Shown here piece after piece: positions 28,154 through 38,060 of a stretch of DNA of 64,000 nt. The stretch covers positions 223,750 through 287,749 of the forward strand of contig NZ_QWJJ01000004.1 in assembly GCF_003575965.1 (NCBI RefSeq), read 5' to 3'. Within the stretch, counting starts at the first letter, position 1, and each line of letters starts with the position of its first letter. A model generated the notes under the pieces. The model was not told the DNA's origin. It saw only the letters and a list, made by a program, of their open reading frames with translations, and did no database searches. The stretch comes from Pseudooceanicola sediminis. GTDB taxonomy: Bacteria; Pseudomonadota; Alphaproteobacteria; Rhodobacterales; Rhodobacteraceae. The translations under genes were made by a program, and so were the position numbers.

Positions 28154-29494
28154 ATGCCTACGGAAATCCTGATGCCTGCGCTGTCTCCGACGATGGAGGA
28201 AGGCACGCTGGCGAAATGGCTGATCAAGGAGGGGGACACCGTTTCCTCTGGTGATCTGCTGGCCGAAATCGAGACCGACAAGGCGACGATGGAGTTCGAG
28301 GCCGTTGACGAAGGTGTCATCGGCAAGATCCTGGTCGAGGCGGGCAGCGAGGGCGTGAAGGTGAACACGCCGATCGCGGTACTGCTGGAAGAGGGCGAGA
28401 GCGCCGACGATATCGGCGAGACCTCGGCGCCCAAGGCCGAGGCGAAGGCGAACCCGGAAGAGACTTCGGACGCGGCCCCGAAAGAGGCCCCGAAAGAAGC
28501 TCAGAAGGCCCCGGCGGGCGATGCGTCCCCTGCCCCGGCGGCGCCGAAAGATGCCGACGGCAAGCGTATCTTTGCCTCGCCGCTGGCGCGGCGGATCGCG
28601 GCGCAGAAGGGTCTGGACCTGGCGGCGATGAAAGGCTCGGGCCCGCATGGGCGGATCGTCAAGGCGGATGTCGAGGCGGCCGAGGCTGCGCCGGCGAAAT
28701 CGGCGGAATCGGCCCCGGTTGCAGGCGCGCCGAAGTCGGCACCGGCCGGCGCCATGCCGACGGGTCTGAGCACCGAAACCGTGCTGAAGATGTACGCCGA
28801 CCGCGACTTTGAAGAGGTCAAGCTGGACGGGATGCGCAAGACCATCGCGGCCCGCCTGACCGAAGCAAAACAGACGATCCCGCACTTCTACCTGCGGCGG
28901 GACATCAAGCTGGACGCGCTGATGAAATTCCGCGCGCAGCTGAACAAGCAACTGGAAGGCCGCAGCGTGAAGTTGTCGATCAACGACTTCATCATCAAGG
29001 CCTGCGCACTGGCGTTGCAAGCCGTACCGGATGCGAATGCGGTCTGGGCCGGTGACCGGGTGCTGAAGCTGAAACCGTCGGACGTGGCCGTGGCCGTCGC
29101 CATCGAGGGGGGCCTGTTCACGCCCGTCCTCAAGGATGCCGACATGAAGTCACTGTCGGCGCTGTCGGCAGAGATGAAGGACCTGGCAGGCCGCGCGCGC
29201 GACAAGAAGCTTGCGCCGCATGAGTACCAGGGCGGTGCCTTTGCCGTGTCGAACCTCGGGATGTTCGGGATCGACAATTTCGACGCCGTGATCAACCCGC
29301 CGCATGGCGCGATCCTGGCTGTCGGGTCCGGCGTCAAGAAACCTGTGGTGAATGCAGAGGGCGAGATCGAGGTGGCCACGGTCATGTCGGTGACGCTGTC
29401 CGTCGATCACCGGGTCATCGATGGTGCCCTGGGCGCAGAGCTGCTGAAAGCGATTGTCGAGAACCTTGAAAACCCGATGGTCATGCTGGCCTGA
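28154..29494 (+). CDS. pdhC: Dihydrolipoamide acetyltransferase (PDH E2)
   Basis: 446 residues: lipoyl domain (1-80, lysine in ETDKATMEF), Ala/Pro/Glu linker, peripheral subunit-binding domain (about 137-172, [17 protein letters not shown]...[11 protein letters not shown]), second linker, and the catalytic acyltransferase domain with the active-site His in [13 protein letters not shown] near the C-terminus. It transfers the acetyl group from lipoate to CoA and forms the complex core. Thirteen bases after pdhB; strong terminator follows. Confidence 0.95.
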   Translation: MPTEILMPALSPTMEEGTLAKWLIKEGDTVSSGDLLAEIETDKATMEFEAVDEGVIGKILVEAGSEGVKVNTPIAVLLEEGESADDIGETSAPKAEAKANPEETSDAAPKEAPKEAQKAPAGDASPAPAAPKDADGKRIFASPLARRIAAQKGLDLAAMKGSGPHGRIVKADVEAAEAAPAKSAESAPVAGAPKSAPAGAMPTGLSTETVLKMYADRDFEEVKLDGMRKTIAARLTEAKQTIPHFYLRRDIKLDALMKFRAQLNKQLEGRSVKLSINDFIIKACALALQAVPDANAVWAGDRVLKLKPSDVAVAVAIEGGLFTPVLKDADMKSLSALSAEMKDLAGRARDKKLAPHEYQGGAFAVSNLGMFGIDNFDAVINPPHGAILAVGSGVKKPVVNAEGEIEVATVMSVTLSVDHRVIDGALGAELLKAIVENLENPMVMLA

Positions 29495-29518
29495 CCGGGC
29501 CCCACAGCGCGATCATTG

Positions 29519-29546
29519 AAAAGGCCGCCCCTCGGGGCGGCCTTTT
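29519..29546 (+). terminator. Intrinsic terminator of the PDH operon
   Basis: AAAAGGCCGCCCC pairs perfectly with GGGGCGGCCTTTT around TC. Confidence 0.9.
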
Positions 29547-29614
29547 GCAGTTTGCGGTATCTCCGGGGCAAGGGTCCCCACGATGCGCCGAGTGACACTG
29601 GCGCGAGCCCCTGG

Positions 29615-30331
29615 TCAGGAGATGCCGGTGATGGGCTGGTAGCGGGGATAGATCGGCTCCATCTCGATAAGATCGCCGATCTCGCCCTCGGGGGATTGCA
29701 GCGCCGCAAGCGCCCCGGCCGGCCCCGCCTTGGTGCGTTCCAGAAAGCGGCGCAACAGATGGGAAAAGATGCCCAGTTCGGCCTTGGTGCTTTTCAGTGC
29801 GACGAGGCGCGCCATGATCAGGTGGTACTGATCCTGCGTCAGCTCGGAAATCTCGACATCAGCGAGGTCGAGACAGGGATGCAGCAGATCGAACAGCGCG
29901 CGCGCAGCCTCGATCTCCATCGTGCGGTTGGACAGCGAGGTGTTGCGCAGCTTTGGCACGAGGATCGTCTGAAGATCCCCAAGTGCCTGTTGAAAGCGCA
30001 CCATCATGCGTTCGATGCGCCCGCCCCGGTTGGTGAAAAAGGCACGCATCTTGCCCAGAACCAGTTCGGGCAGTTCGATGCAGACGGAAGAGGCCAACAT
30101 GCTGTCCGCGCCATCACTGAGCGGCAGATAGGGTGCAAGTGCGTCGAGAAACTGGGGTGAAAAGGCATTGGACAGGCGGGGTTTGTCCCCGGTTGGTACC
30201 ACCGAGAGGCGAAACGCCTCCTGTGCGAATTTGACGCCGTCGAGGCACCATTCATCTGCCCCACGTTCCCGGATAAGGGAAATTTCTATCGCTGGCATCG
30301 CAGATGCCTTACGAGTCACGCCTTCGATCAT
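29615..30331 (-). CDS. Protein of unknown function
   Basis: About 238 residues, not recognised. It is soluble and mostly helical-looking, with no signal peptide or membrane segment. Regions worth noting are SPQFLDALAPYLPLSDGADSM, RGGRIERMMVRFQQALGDLQTILVPKL and a C-terminal helical block (about 150-215). ATG 30331 is used; ATG 30298 (MPAIEISLIRERG, AAGG upstream) is an equally good start and would remove 11 residues. It lies on the minus strand behind the cysE terminator, so it needs its own promoter in the AT-rich stretch 30350-30440. Confidence 0.75.
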   Translation of the reverse strand: MIEGVTRKASAMPAIEISLIRERGADEWCLDGVKFAQEAFRLSVVPTGDKPRLSNAFSPQFLDALAPYLPLSDGADSMLASSVCIELPELVLGKMRAFFTNRGGRIERMMVRFQQALGDLQTILVPKLRNTSLSNRTMEIEAARALFDLLHPCLDLADVEISELTQDQYHLIMARLVALKSTKAELGIFSHLLRRFLERTKAGPAGALAALQSPEGEIGDLIEMEPIYPRYQPITGIS

Positions 30332-30479
30332 TGTCTGCACACCTCACAATCCTGCTCATGACGGCCAATGCCGTGAGGGGAAGTTCTGGGGCGATGAGGT
30401 AAATTTTGATTTAAGGCGCGATTATTTTTTCAACCGATTTGCAGCGCCTGTTTACCCGAGTGCCGCACGACCGGCGTGC

Positions 30480-30506
30480 AAAAGCCGCCCCGACGTGCGG
30501 AGCGGC
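30480..30506 (-). terminator. Intrinsic terminator after cysE
   Basis: On the minus strand GCCGCTCCG pairs with CGGGGCGGC (one G-T pair) around CACGT and is followed by TTTTGC. Confidence 0.75.
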
Positions 30507-30546
30507 CGAAATCTCTGATATGTGTCAGCCCCTTGCGAGAGGAGAA

Positions 30547-31350
30547 TCACATACCCAGCAGATGGTTCATCGACTGTGCAGGCTGGGCACAACCGGCCTC
30601 TCCGACGATTTTTGCAGGGACACCCGCGACAGTTTTGCAAGGCGGGACTTCGTGCAGGACCACGGAGCCCGCCGCAATCCGCGAGCAATGGCCGATCTGG
30701 ATATTGCCCAGCACCTTGGCCCCTGCCCCGATCAGCACCCCATTGCCGATCTTTGGGTGCCGGTCTTCCTCTTCCTTGCCGGTGCCGCCGAGCGTCACGG
30801 AATGCAGCATCGAGACATTGTCGCCCACGATGGCGGTTTCCCCGACCACGATGGAATGCGCATGGTCGATCATGATGCCCTTGCCGATGCGGGCATTGGG
30901 GTGAATGTCGACGCCAAACACCTCGGACGAGCGCATCTGGAAGAAATAGGCCAGATCGACGCGCCCCTGTGTCCAGAGCCAGTGCCCGACCCGGTAGGCC
31001 TGCACGGCCTGAAACCCCTTGAAGTAGAGCAGCGGCTGGATGAAGCGATGGCAGGCGGCATCACGTTCGTGCGTCGCGACGATGTCCGCCCGGGCCGAGG
31101 CCGCGATGTTCGGGTCGGCACCAAAAGCCTCGTCGCAGATTTCGCGCAGGATCTGGCCGGACATTTCGTCCGACGCCAGTTTCATGGAGATCCGGTAGGC
31201 GAGTGCCCGTTCGATGGAGGGGTGGTGCAGCACGGTGTTGTGGACAAGCCCGCCAAGCAGCGGTTCGTCGGCAATGGCTGCCTTTGCCTCGCGGATGATC
31301 CGATCCCATACCGGGTCGAGCTCTGCGAGCTTTGCGCGTGTGTTGGCCAT
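30547..31350 (-). CDS. cysE: Serine O-acetyltransferase
   Basis: 267 residues. Helical N-terminal half (about 1-130), then left-handed beta-helix hexapeptide repeats: VDIHPNARIGKGIMIDHAHSIVVGETAIVGDNVSMLHSVTLGGTGK, with catalytic DHA/H, and VLIGAGAKVLGNIQIGHCSRIAAGSVVL. It acetylates serine, the first step to cysteine, and normally forms a complex with CysK and is inhibited by cysteine. It sits just downstream of GTA g15 on the same strand, a conserved neighbour of GTA clusters in Rhodobacterales. Confidence 0.94.
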   Translation of the reverse strand: MANTRAKLAELDPVWDRIIREAKAAIADEPLLGGLVHNTVLHHPSIERALAYRISMKLASDEMSGQILREICDEAFGADPNIAASARADIVATHERDAACHRFIQPLLYFKGFQAVQAYRVGHWLWTQGRVDLAYFFQMRSSEVFGVDIHPNARIGKGIMIDHAHSIVVGETAIVGDNVSMLHSVTLGGTGKEEEDRHPKIGNGVLIGAGAKVLGNIQIGHCSRIAAGSVVLHEVPPCKTVAGVPAKIVGEAGCAQPAQSMNHLLGM

Positions 31351-31445
31351 GGCGATGTTCCCAAAGTTTGAGCCTGAGGTTAGCAGATAGGCACAAAATG
31401 GGGAAACGCAAAACCGTGCGCTGGTTGATCATGATCTGAAATGTC

Positions 31446-31474
31446 AGAACGGCCCCCTGGCGAAAGGGACCGTT
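31446..31474 (-). terminator. Hairpin at the end of the GTA operon
   Basis: GAACGGTCCCT and AGGGGGCCGTTC (minus strand) pair with one mismatch/bulge, 16 bases after the g15 stop. There is no real T-tract, so it could be a 3'-end stabiliser rather than a terminator. Confidence 0.5.
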
Positions 31475-31490
31475 CAGAGGACGCGGAAAA

Positions 31491-34400
31491 TCAGAGGGTG
31501 ATATCGGCCCCCCTGGCAGGCCCTGCCCCGAAGCTGGCGGAGACTTGCGCCACCTCGATCCGGGCCGCGCCGGTGATACCATCGGTGCCCTGCTCGGCCG
31601 CGCTGTAGAGCCAGGTTGTCTGATCCGTGAACACCTGCCGCACCAGCGCGCCGGAACTATAGATCGAAACCAGGAAGGACCGGGTTTCTTCGCCCAGGGG
31701 CACGTCGGGCGCAGACCATCCATCGCCGTCGATACGCGTGCGTCGCACCCACGAGACATGGAGATCGCCCGCCACGTCGGTTCGGACGCGCAGATGGCAG
31801 GGCGCATAGGGACGCAGACCGATACCATCGAACGCCAGCACCTGGTGGCGGTACGACAGATCATCAGGGCTGCGGCTGGACGGGCCGATCCGGTAGTGGC
31901 GATCCAGCCCGCGTTGCGTCGGCGCCAGGGGGATCTGCCCCGGCGTGCCATCGATCAAGACGACGTAGGAGCCTGCGGGCCAGGTCAGCGGCATGATCGC
32001 ATCTGTCCCGAGCTGCCCGCGCAACCGGTGACGGATCAGGTATTCCCCGGGCGCCGTGACCTGTGCGTCACGAAACTGGAGAAGTTCCCAGCCGCCCGGC
32101 GTTCCATCCCCGATGGCCAGCAGATTGCGCCCCGCAAGCAGCCCGTCAATGTCGGTTGACGAGAGACTGCCGGACGTCAGCGCAAGCCCGAGTGGCGCCC
32201 CAGGGTCGACACGCCCGACGGGACCACGCGACAGCGGCGTCGTCGTCACCCCGACCGTGGCGCGGCGCGCCAGCAGCTGATCCAGCCCGTAACCGGAATC
32301 ACTCGACGAGCTGTAGAGCGCGACGGTGCCCGGCCAGGGGTCGCTGGTCACGGCAAGGTGTGGCGCATGCGGCACCTCGTCACCACGCATGAGAGGCAGG
32401 TCCAAAAACAGTGGAAAGACCGGCAAAGGTGCCCGGAAAGGCATATGAGCGGGCGGTTCCGCGTCGATCCGTCCCGGAAGATAGACCTGTGGCTTGACCC
32501 GCACCGCCTCGACCAGGGTCGTGTTGCCGACCTCGGCCCGGTCGACACGATAGAGCGCGCCGGTGCCATTCTCGACAAGGTCGATGACGTCACCTGCACC
32601 GATGTCGCGGCGCGACGGTGGCAGGGCCAGGCGCACCGTATCCCGCGCCACGCGGGATTCGGAAAGCCAGCGTTCAACGACCTGCCGCCCCTCGCCGCGC
32701 CACATGGCCAGGGGCATTTCGCTGCCTGCGACACTCTGGCTGGTATCGTCGGGCAAAATCGCCTCTTCGGTGACAGCGCCGAAATCGGCCTCGGCTTCGA
32801 TGAATTTCAGGCGCATGCGACCGGCCAGCTCTGCTTCTGCCGCGCGCTGATGCTCGATGCGGCCCTCCACATCGCGACTGACGGCAACCTGTCCCGCGTC
32901 CACGACAGCATCGGCGCGGCCGGTGCGCATCCGGAACACGATCTGGCCCTGCCGTTCGATGGCGTCGAAACCATAGCGCAGCATCAGGGGTTGAAGGCTG
33001 CGGCGGGCTTGGCCGCCGTCATCCGCCAGATAGCCGCTGACGCTGCCATACAGCCCCGAGACGTCATAATTGCTTAGCCCCGCAGCTTGGCAGATTTCGG
33101 AAACGACAAGCGCCAGCGACCGGTTCGACGCCCTCCCGGTGATCCAGTGTCCGGCATGGTAATTGTTCCCATCGCTCCACAACGCGCGATTGTTGGGAAA
33201 GAATGGAAACGGCCGCGCGTCCCACGCCCATACGAAGCCGCGCGCCATATCGACCATCGGACCACCATAGTGCGACGACACGGGATTGTGCGCGGCGTCG
33301 TTCCAATATCCGTACATGGCACGCAGATATTGCATCTGGATCGTATCGTCGCGTTGCCCGTTCGAATGGTAGGGCAGCGCGGATTCCGATGATTTGGGAT
33401 CGAGAAACTTGTTTGGCTGATTGGTGCCCTTGTCGATTGCGGCACACCCGACTTCGGTGAACCAGATCGGCTTGGATTCCGGTTGCCATTCAGTAGCGTC
33501 GGCCTGGCGGATACCGCCGATGCGATCATGGTGGGCATTGCGCCACCAGTTCGCCACATCCTTGATCCGATAGACCCAAGGTTCGCCGTAGGCCCCATCG
33601 GTGATGGGGCTGCGGATCTGCGCCGCGCGGTCCGCATCGTTGGCATAATACCAATCGTAGAGCTCTCCTCCTTCGATGTTTCCCTTGAGGTAGGCAGGAT
33701 CATAGAGCGAAGCGTGGGTGGCCGCGTCGAGGTGATCATCACCGTCGCGCCAGTCGGAAAGCGGCATGTAGTTGTCGATTCCGATGAAATCGATATTCGC
33801 ATCAGCCCACAGCGCGTCGAGATGAAAGAACCGGTCGCCCGAGGCATCGGCGGGCTGGTAGCCGGAATATTCGGTCCAGTCTGCCGCATAGCCGATTTTC
33901 GTCGCCGGGCCGAGGATCGTGCGTACGTCGGCCGCAAGGCTGCGCAGAGCCGCAACGGCGGGAAAGCTGTTGTCAGGTCCGCGCAACTGGGTCAGTCCCC
34001 GCATTTCGGAGCCGATGCAGAACGACTCGACCCCCCCCGCAGCGGCGCAGAGTGCGGCACAATGCAGGACGAAGCGACGATAGCGCCATTCCTGCGGCCC
34101 ATCATACCCCACCTGCCCCGGCGCGACGGCGAAATCGCTCGCCTGAGATGTTCCGAAGAACGCCGCGACCTCGGCCGCCTGTGTCGTGGTTCCGTCAGGC
34201 GCGCCGGGCATCGTGGGGGCGAGCGAGCCGGTGATACGGCCGCGCCAGGGCAAGGCCGGCTGCCCTGCCCCCCCACTGTAGGGGTCGGTGAGGGTATTGC
34301 CCTGCGCCTGATCCATCAGCATGAAGGGATAGAACATGACCGCCTTGCCCGAGGTGTTCAGCGCCTGGATCGCCTCGATCACGGACCTGTCTGTGGGGGT

Positions 34401-35417
34401 TCCGCCGTAGATAGGCCGGCCCTGAGCATCCTGCGCAACGACCTGCGCGTCAGCGCGGGCCAGACCCGCAACCTGCCACGGCATTTCGGTGCCATCATGC
34501 TGGGCCTGTTCGACCTTGGGTTGAATGGTGCAATCACCACAGCGAAGATCATCGCCGAACCAGCTGACGATCAGGGACACCGCCTCGCAATTCGGCAGGC
34601 TGCCATCGAGCTGATCGAGCGATGTTGCCAGATCGCTTTTGCCGGAGGGCGAATTGACGTTGGCAAGGGCACCGCGCCCGGCACCATAGTCAAAGCTGAC
34701 CGGCGACGTCGCAAGCGCATATTCACCGCTGCCCGGCATCAGGGCAACACCGCGGATTGCGAGTGACGGTTCGTTCTGAGCCTCGGGCAAGCTGGCCGGA
34801 GCGGGGCGCAGAACTTCGAACGTGAATTGCGGAATGCGATTGCCGAAAGGCGCCAGATCCAGATCTTCCATCACAAGGTAGGCGGTACCGCGATATGCCG
34901 GAACGTTTCCCGTGCCCTCGATCGCCTCGATCTTTGGATCAGGCAATTGCGTTTCACTGCCGCCGTAGACACGAAGGTTCAGGGCGTCAGGCGAAACCTC
35001 GGCGCCGTCGGCCCAGATCCGCCCGACACCAGATATCTGCCCCTCGCAGAGGGCGATGGCCAGGCTGACGCTATAGCTGAAACTGGCCACCTTGGGTTGG
35101 CGCGGTGCGCCCTTGCCGCCGCTTTGCGTTGTCGCGCTTTCGGAAAACTGGGATGCCCAGATGACCTGGCCGGCAATGCGCATACGTCCATAGACGCGCG
35201 GCACGGGATCGCCTTCGCCGGCACCGGTCAGGCGAAATCTCTCGATGCGGCCAGTTTCCACGGCATCGGAACCCGCCCCGATGATGCGCTGATCAATCAC
35301 CCGCCCAAGGGCCGCACCTGCAAAACGACCGGCGACGGCAGCCGACACCCCCAGAAAAGAGCCGCCAACCGAGCCGCCGATGGCCGCACCTGCGGCAGAA
35401 AGTAGAATGGTCGCCAT
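31491..35417 (-). CDS. GTA g15: tail-tip host-specificity ('megatron') protein
   Basis: 1308 residues, the largest gene in the window. The N-terminal ~200 residues begin with a Gly/Ala-rich helix (ILLSAAGAAIGGSVGGSFLG). The central part is the GTA TIM-barrel-like glycoside-hydrolase domain (roughly 430-760; WTEYSGYQPADASGDRFFHLDALWADANIDFIGIDNY), followed by a phage-tail-3 type domain and beta-rich C-terminal receptor-binding modules. In RcGTA this protein forms the tail tip and probably contacts the host envelope. The ATG at 35417 shares one base with the g14 stop (TAATG junction). No frameshift or premature stop is seen. Confidence 0.92.
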   Translation of the reverse strand: MATILLSAAGAAIGGSVGGSFLGVSAAVAGRFAGAALGRVIDQRIIGAGSDAVETGRIERFRLTGAGEGDPVPRVYGRMRIAGQVIWASQFSESATTQSGGKGAPRQPKVASFSYSVSLAIALCEGQISGVGRIWADGAEVSPDALNLRVYGGSETQLPDPKIEAIEGTGNVPAYRGTAYLVMEDLDLAPFGNRIPQFTFEVLRPAPASLPEAQNEPSLAIRGVALMPGSGEYALATSPVSFDYGAGRGALANVNSPSGKSDLATSLDQLDGSLPNCEAVSLIVSWFGDDLRCGDCTIQPKVEQAQHDGTEMPWQVAGLARADAQVVAQDAQGRPIYGGTPTDRSVIEAIQALNTSGKAVMFYPFMLMDQAQGNTLTDPYSGGAGQPALPWRGRITGSLAPTMPGAPDGTTTQAAEVAAFFGTSQASDFAVAPGQVGYDGPQEWRYRRFVLHCAALCAAAGGVESFCIGSEMRGLTQLRGPDNSFPAVAALRSLAADVRTILGPATKIGYAADWTEYSGYQPADASGDRFFHLDALWADANIDFIGIDNYMPLSDWRDGDDHLDAATHASLYDPAYLKGNIEGGELYDWYYANDADRAAQIRSPITDGAYGEPWVYRIKDVANWWRNAHHDRIGGIRQADATEWQPESKPIWFTEVGCAAIDKGTNQPNKFLDPKSSESALPYHSNGQRDDTIQMQYLRAMYGYWNDAAHNPVSSHYGGPMVDMARGFVWAWDARPFPFFPNNRALWSDGNNYHAGHWITGRASNRSLALVVSEICQAAGLSNYDVSGLYGSVSGYLADDGGQARRSLQPLMLRYGFDAIERQGQIVFRMRTGRADAVVDAGQVAVSRDVEGRIEHQRAAEAELAGRMRLKFIEAEADFGAVTEEAILPDDTSQSVAGSEMPLAMWRGEGRQVVERWLSESRVARDTVRLALPPSRRDIGAGDVIDLVENGTGALYRVDRAEVGNTTLVEAVRVKPQVYLPGRIDAEPPAHMPFRAPLPVFPLFLDLPLMRGDEVPHAPHLAVTSDPWPGTVALYSSSSDSGYGLDQLLARRATVGVTTTPLSRGPVGRVDPGAPLGLALTSGSLSSTDIDGLLAGRNLLAIGDGTPGGWELLQFRDAQVTAPGEYLIRHRLRGQLGTDAIMPLTWPAGSYVVLIDGTPGQIPLAPTQRGLDRHYRIGPSSRSPDDLSYRHQVLAFDGIGLRPYAPCHLRVRTDVAGDLHVSWVRRTRIDGDGWSAPDVPLGEETRSFLVSIYSSGALVRQVFTDQTTWLYSAAEQGTDGITGAARIEVAQVSASFGAGPARGADITL

Positions 35418-35860
35418 TACAGGGACTCCTTCGGAAAGGCGAAACGCGCCACGATACGGCGCGCCCAGGGGGAGGTGAGCGGGCTTTCAAGCACCGCGTG
35501 GCCGGAATAGGCGTGGATAAAGCTGGGCGTTCGTCCGACTTCGGCCGCGATACCAAGATGCTTGGCCACCGCGCCCGCGCGCATCCGAAAGAGCAGGACA
35601 TCGCCCGGTGCGGAATCGGTGAGGGGTTTGGCCACCAGATGTCGCGATGCCGCCTGCCAAAGCCTCTCTTCTCGCTGAGGCTCGCTCCAGTCGGCTGTGT
35701 AGGGCGGCACCGGTTCGGGTTCCGCCCCTTGCACCTCTCGCCAGATACCGCGCAGCAATCCAAGGCAATCCGTCCCGGCGCCCCGTAGCGACGCCTGGTG
35801 AAGGTAGGGCGTGCCGATCCAGCCCCGGGCGGCCACGACATAGGGGTTCAGGTCGCTCAC
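35417..35860 (-). CDS. GTA g14: NlpC/P60 cell-wall peptidase
   Basis: 147 residues from GTG 35860, which overlaps the g13 TGA as GTGA. The NlpC/P60 catalytic cysteine is Cys32 in GTDCLGLLRG and the His lies in AKHLGIA. Members cleave peptidoglycan peptides; in RcGTA it rides in the tail and helps wall penetration. No ATG start exists after the g13 stop, so GTG is chosen by overlap and by alignment (VAARGWIGTPY). Confidence 0.9.
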   Translation of the reverse strand: MSDLNPYVVAARGWIGTPYLHQASLRGAGTDCLGLLRGIWREVQGAEPEPVPPYTADWSEPQREERLWQAASRHLVAKPLTDSAPGDVLLFRMRAGAVAKHLGIAAEVGRTPSFIHAYSGHAVLESPLTSPWARRIVARFAFPKESL

Positions 35861-36741
35861 CGGCGGCTGCCCCCGGCAGTTGCAGCGCTGTTGGCGGGCG
35901 GGACCATTTGCCAGTCGTCCCCCGGAATATCGGGATACCCACGAAAATTGATCGTGTTTGCAAACTTTGCCTGGCACGTTGCAAAGCGTTTGTCGCAGCC
36001 CGCCTGCAGGCGCAGCGTCGCACCGGCCTCGGGGGCGACGGGCAGTGGGCTCCAGAGTTCGACGAGGCGGCTACCACCTTCGGCCGTATCGCGCTTGATT
36101 GCGGCTGAAAGGCCTTCGGCGGCACCGTCCAGCACCGTCATCGTCCCGCGTGCGAACCAGCCTTCCGCGAAAGACGCGAGGAGCGGCACCCCGAAGCGCT
36201 GAGCATCCTGAACCGTGAGTGCAGTTGTCTCGACGTGAAACGTCTCCGTCAGGAGATCGACACCACAGCTGGCGTCGCCAAGACCGGCGGAGCAGCCTTG
36301 CTGATAGATACGTCCGCTCGGCACGTTCAATGTCTCGGAGAGCCCGCGCAGCTCGGCGCGAAAGGCGCCATCAGCCCGCGTCAGCTCTCCGATCGTACCG
36401 CGAAAAACGATCTGGCGTTCGTCAACCGCCGCCCAGTTGACCAGCCAGCACAGGACATCCGCACCGTCGTAACGGCCTGCTTCGATATCCTGCTCACTGA
36501 TCGCGGTGGCGGACAATGCCCCCATGGCTTCGGCATTATCAACTGAAAGGCCTGTACCATGTTGAAACGCTGTCGCGGTCAGACCGCTATCAGCAAGGAA
36601 TGTGATCCCCTCAAACGACAAGGGCATGTCATGGTCGGTAAACCCCATGACAGTTCCGTCGCGGCGAGTGATCACCCAGGCATGGCAAACGGTGGTCACG
36701 CCCATGGCAAGATGATTGGAAAGTGCGACATTGAAGGTCAT
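35857..36741 (-). CDS. GTA g13: baseplate hub protein (DUF2163)
   Basis: 294 residues of the phage BR0599/DUF2163 family. The N-terminal hub part (1-165) ends in YQQGCSAGLGDASCGVDL, and the C-terminal part contains AGCDKRFATCQAKFANTINFRGYPDIPGDD. The four cysteines in CxxxxxxxxxC and CxxxxxxC spacing are conserved in this family and were reported to hold an iron-sulfur cluster in the RcGTA hub structure (recalled, not re-derived). The start shares one base with the g12 stop. Confidence 0.9.
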   Translation of the reverse strand: MTFNVALSNHLAMGVTTVCHAWVITRRDGTVMGFTDHDMPLSFEGITFLADSGLTATAFQHGTGLSVDNAEAMGALSATAISEQDIEAGRYDGADVLCWLVNWAAVDERQIVFRGTIGELTRADGAFRAELRGLSETLNVPSGRIYQQGCSAGLGDASCGVDLLTETFHVETTALTVQDAQRFGVPLLASFAEGWFARGTMTVLDGAAEGLSAAIKRDTAEGGSRLVELWSPLPVAPEAGATLRLQAGCDKRFATCQAKFANTINFRGYPDIPGDDWQMVPPANSAATAGGSRR

Positions 36742-37373
36742 CAGATGCGCACCTCGACCACCGGAACATCCGGCACATCCCCGGCCCCGAAGGACGCCGC
36801 GGAGGTCTGGAAACTGTCCGATCCGAACCGCACCGGCACGTCGAATTCGAAACCGGCTGTGATCGCCGCCGACATGGCTGGTGCGGTCGTAAGGCTTACA
36901 ACGCCCGTCGTCGTATCGACCGTGAAATCCGCGCCATTGGACAATTCGATCCCCGCGACAGCAATCCGCACCGTGCCGCCAACGGGCTTGCAGATCGGCC
37001 GTTGATAGCTCTGATCGCCAGAGGCATAGGTCTTGGTCAATTGAAAGGATTGCGTCACACCGTCACCGATCGCGATCATCTGATCGTCAAAGGCAGGTGC
37101 CTGGCTGGGCGTGCAGGACTTGTGATCAGTCCAGTCTTTCCAGCGAAAACCATGCAACTGGCCTTGGCGCGCCTCGAAAAATGCGATCAGCAGTTCGATA
37201 TCGTCAAGCGAGCGCATCGCGGCACCCGCGTCATAGCGGCGGCGGGAATGTTGCCAGGGGGTGTTTCGTTCTTCGAAACCGTTGGCGAGGGTGACGACAT
37301 CCGTGCGCCGCTCAGGCCCACCGATTGCACCGAAGGACAGGTTGGTCGGGAAACGAACCTCATGAAAGCTCAT
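36741..37373 (-). CDS. GTA g12: distal tail protein (DUF2460)
   Basis: 210 residues: FHEVRFPTNLSFGAIGGPERRTDVVTLANGFEERNTPW is the DUF2460/TIGR02217 opening, with RSLDDIELLIAFFEARQGQLHGFRWKDWTDHKS further on. It forms the distal ring joining tail tube and baseplate. Twelve bases separate it from g11. Confidence 0.9.
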   Translation of the reverse strand: MSFHEVRFPTNLSFGAIGGPERRTDVVTLANGFEERNTPWQHSRRRYDAGAAMRSLDDIELLIAFFEARQGQLHGFRWKDWTDHKSCTPSQAPAFDDQMIAIGDGVTQSFQLTKTYASGDQSYQRPICKPVGGTVRIAVAGIELSNGADFTVDTTTGVVSLTTAPAMSAAITAGFEFDVPVRFGSDSFQTSAASFGAGDVPDVPVVEVRI

Positions 37374-37385
37374 CTGCGTCGCTCC

Positions 37386-38051
37386 TTATCGGTTACGTTG
37401 GCCGCGCGACAGGGCGCGCCCCATCTGCGCGGCAATCTGGCTTTGCGAGCGGCGAAAACCGTCGATATCAGGGGTTGAGATATTGATGACAACGTTGACG
37501 GGTGGCACGCCGCCCGTGTCACTGCGCACGCCAAGCCGACCATCGGCGCCACGTGCCAGCGGCATGATGGCTTCGGGCCCGGCTTCACCCATCAGGCCGG
37601 TCCCGCCACGCATTGGGAAAATGGTTGGCGCCGACACGACCCCGCCCCTTGCGAACGGCTGCACACGCCCCTGGCTGAAACTGGCACCATTCGCGAAGGG
37701 CAATGCGCCTTGCATCAGTGCGCCGATACCTTGCGCCATCAGACCGCCAAAGTGATCAGTCACCGGACGGACAGCGGCGGAATAGGTGGAATTGACCATC
37801 GCATCACGCATCGTCTGCAACGCATCCGACAGCTTGCCACCGTCCAGAAGGACCCCATCCAGGGCACGGCGCAGGCCACGGCCAAGGCCGCGTTCCAGGA
37901 TCTGAACCTCCTTGCCAGTCTCGCTGAGAGCGGATCGCATCCGCTGCAATTCGCCATCAAAACCAGCTGCCATGCCAGCCGCTCCGCCAAGGCTGGCATC
38001 CAGGGCTTCGGCCTGCGCTTGCAAATCTTCAAAACCGTTCAGATCATCCAT
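37386..38051 (-). CDS. GTA g11: short tape-measure protein
   Basis: 221 residues. A helical N-terminal part with heptad-like pattern (MAAGFDGELQRMRSALSETGKEVQILERGLGRGLR) is followed by the tail-tape C-terminal motif FARGGVVSAPTIFPMRGGTGLMGEAGPEAIMPLARGADGRLGV. The short length fits the short GTA tail, since tape-measure length sets tail length. Confidence 0.9.
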   Translation of the reverse strand: MDDLNGFEDLQAQAEALDASLGGAAGMAAGFDGELQRMRSALSETGKEVQILERGLGRGLRRALDGVLLDGGKLSDALQTMRDAMVNSTYSAAVRPVTDHFGGLMAQGIGALMQGALPFANGASFSQGRVQPFARGGVVSAPTIFPMRGGTGLMGEAGPEAIMPLARGADGRLGVRSDTGGVPPVNVVINISTPDIDGFRRSQSQIAAQMGRALSRGQRNR

Positions 38052-38060
38052 CTCTTTTCC

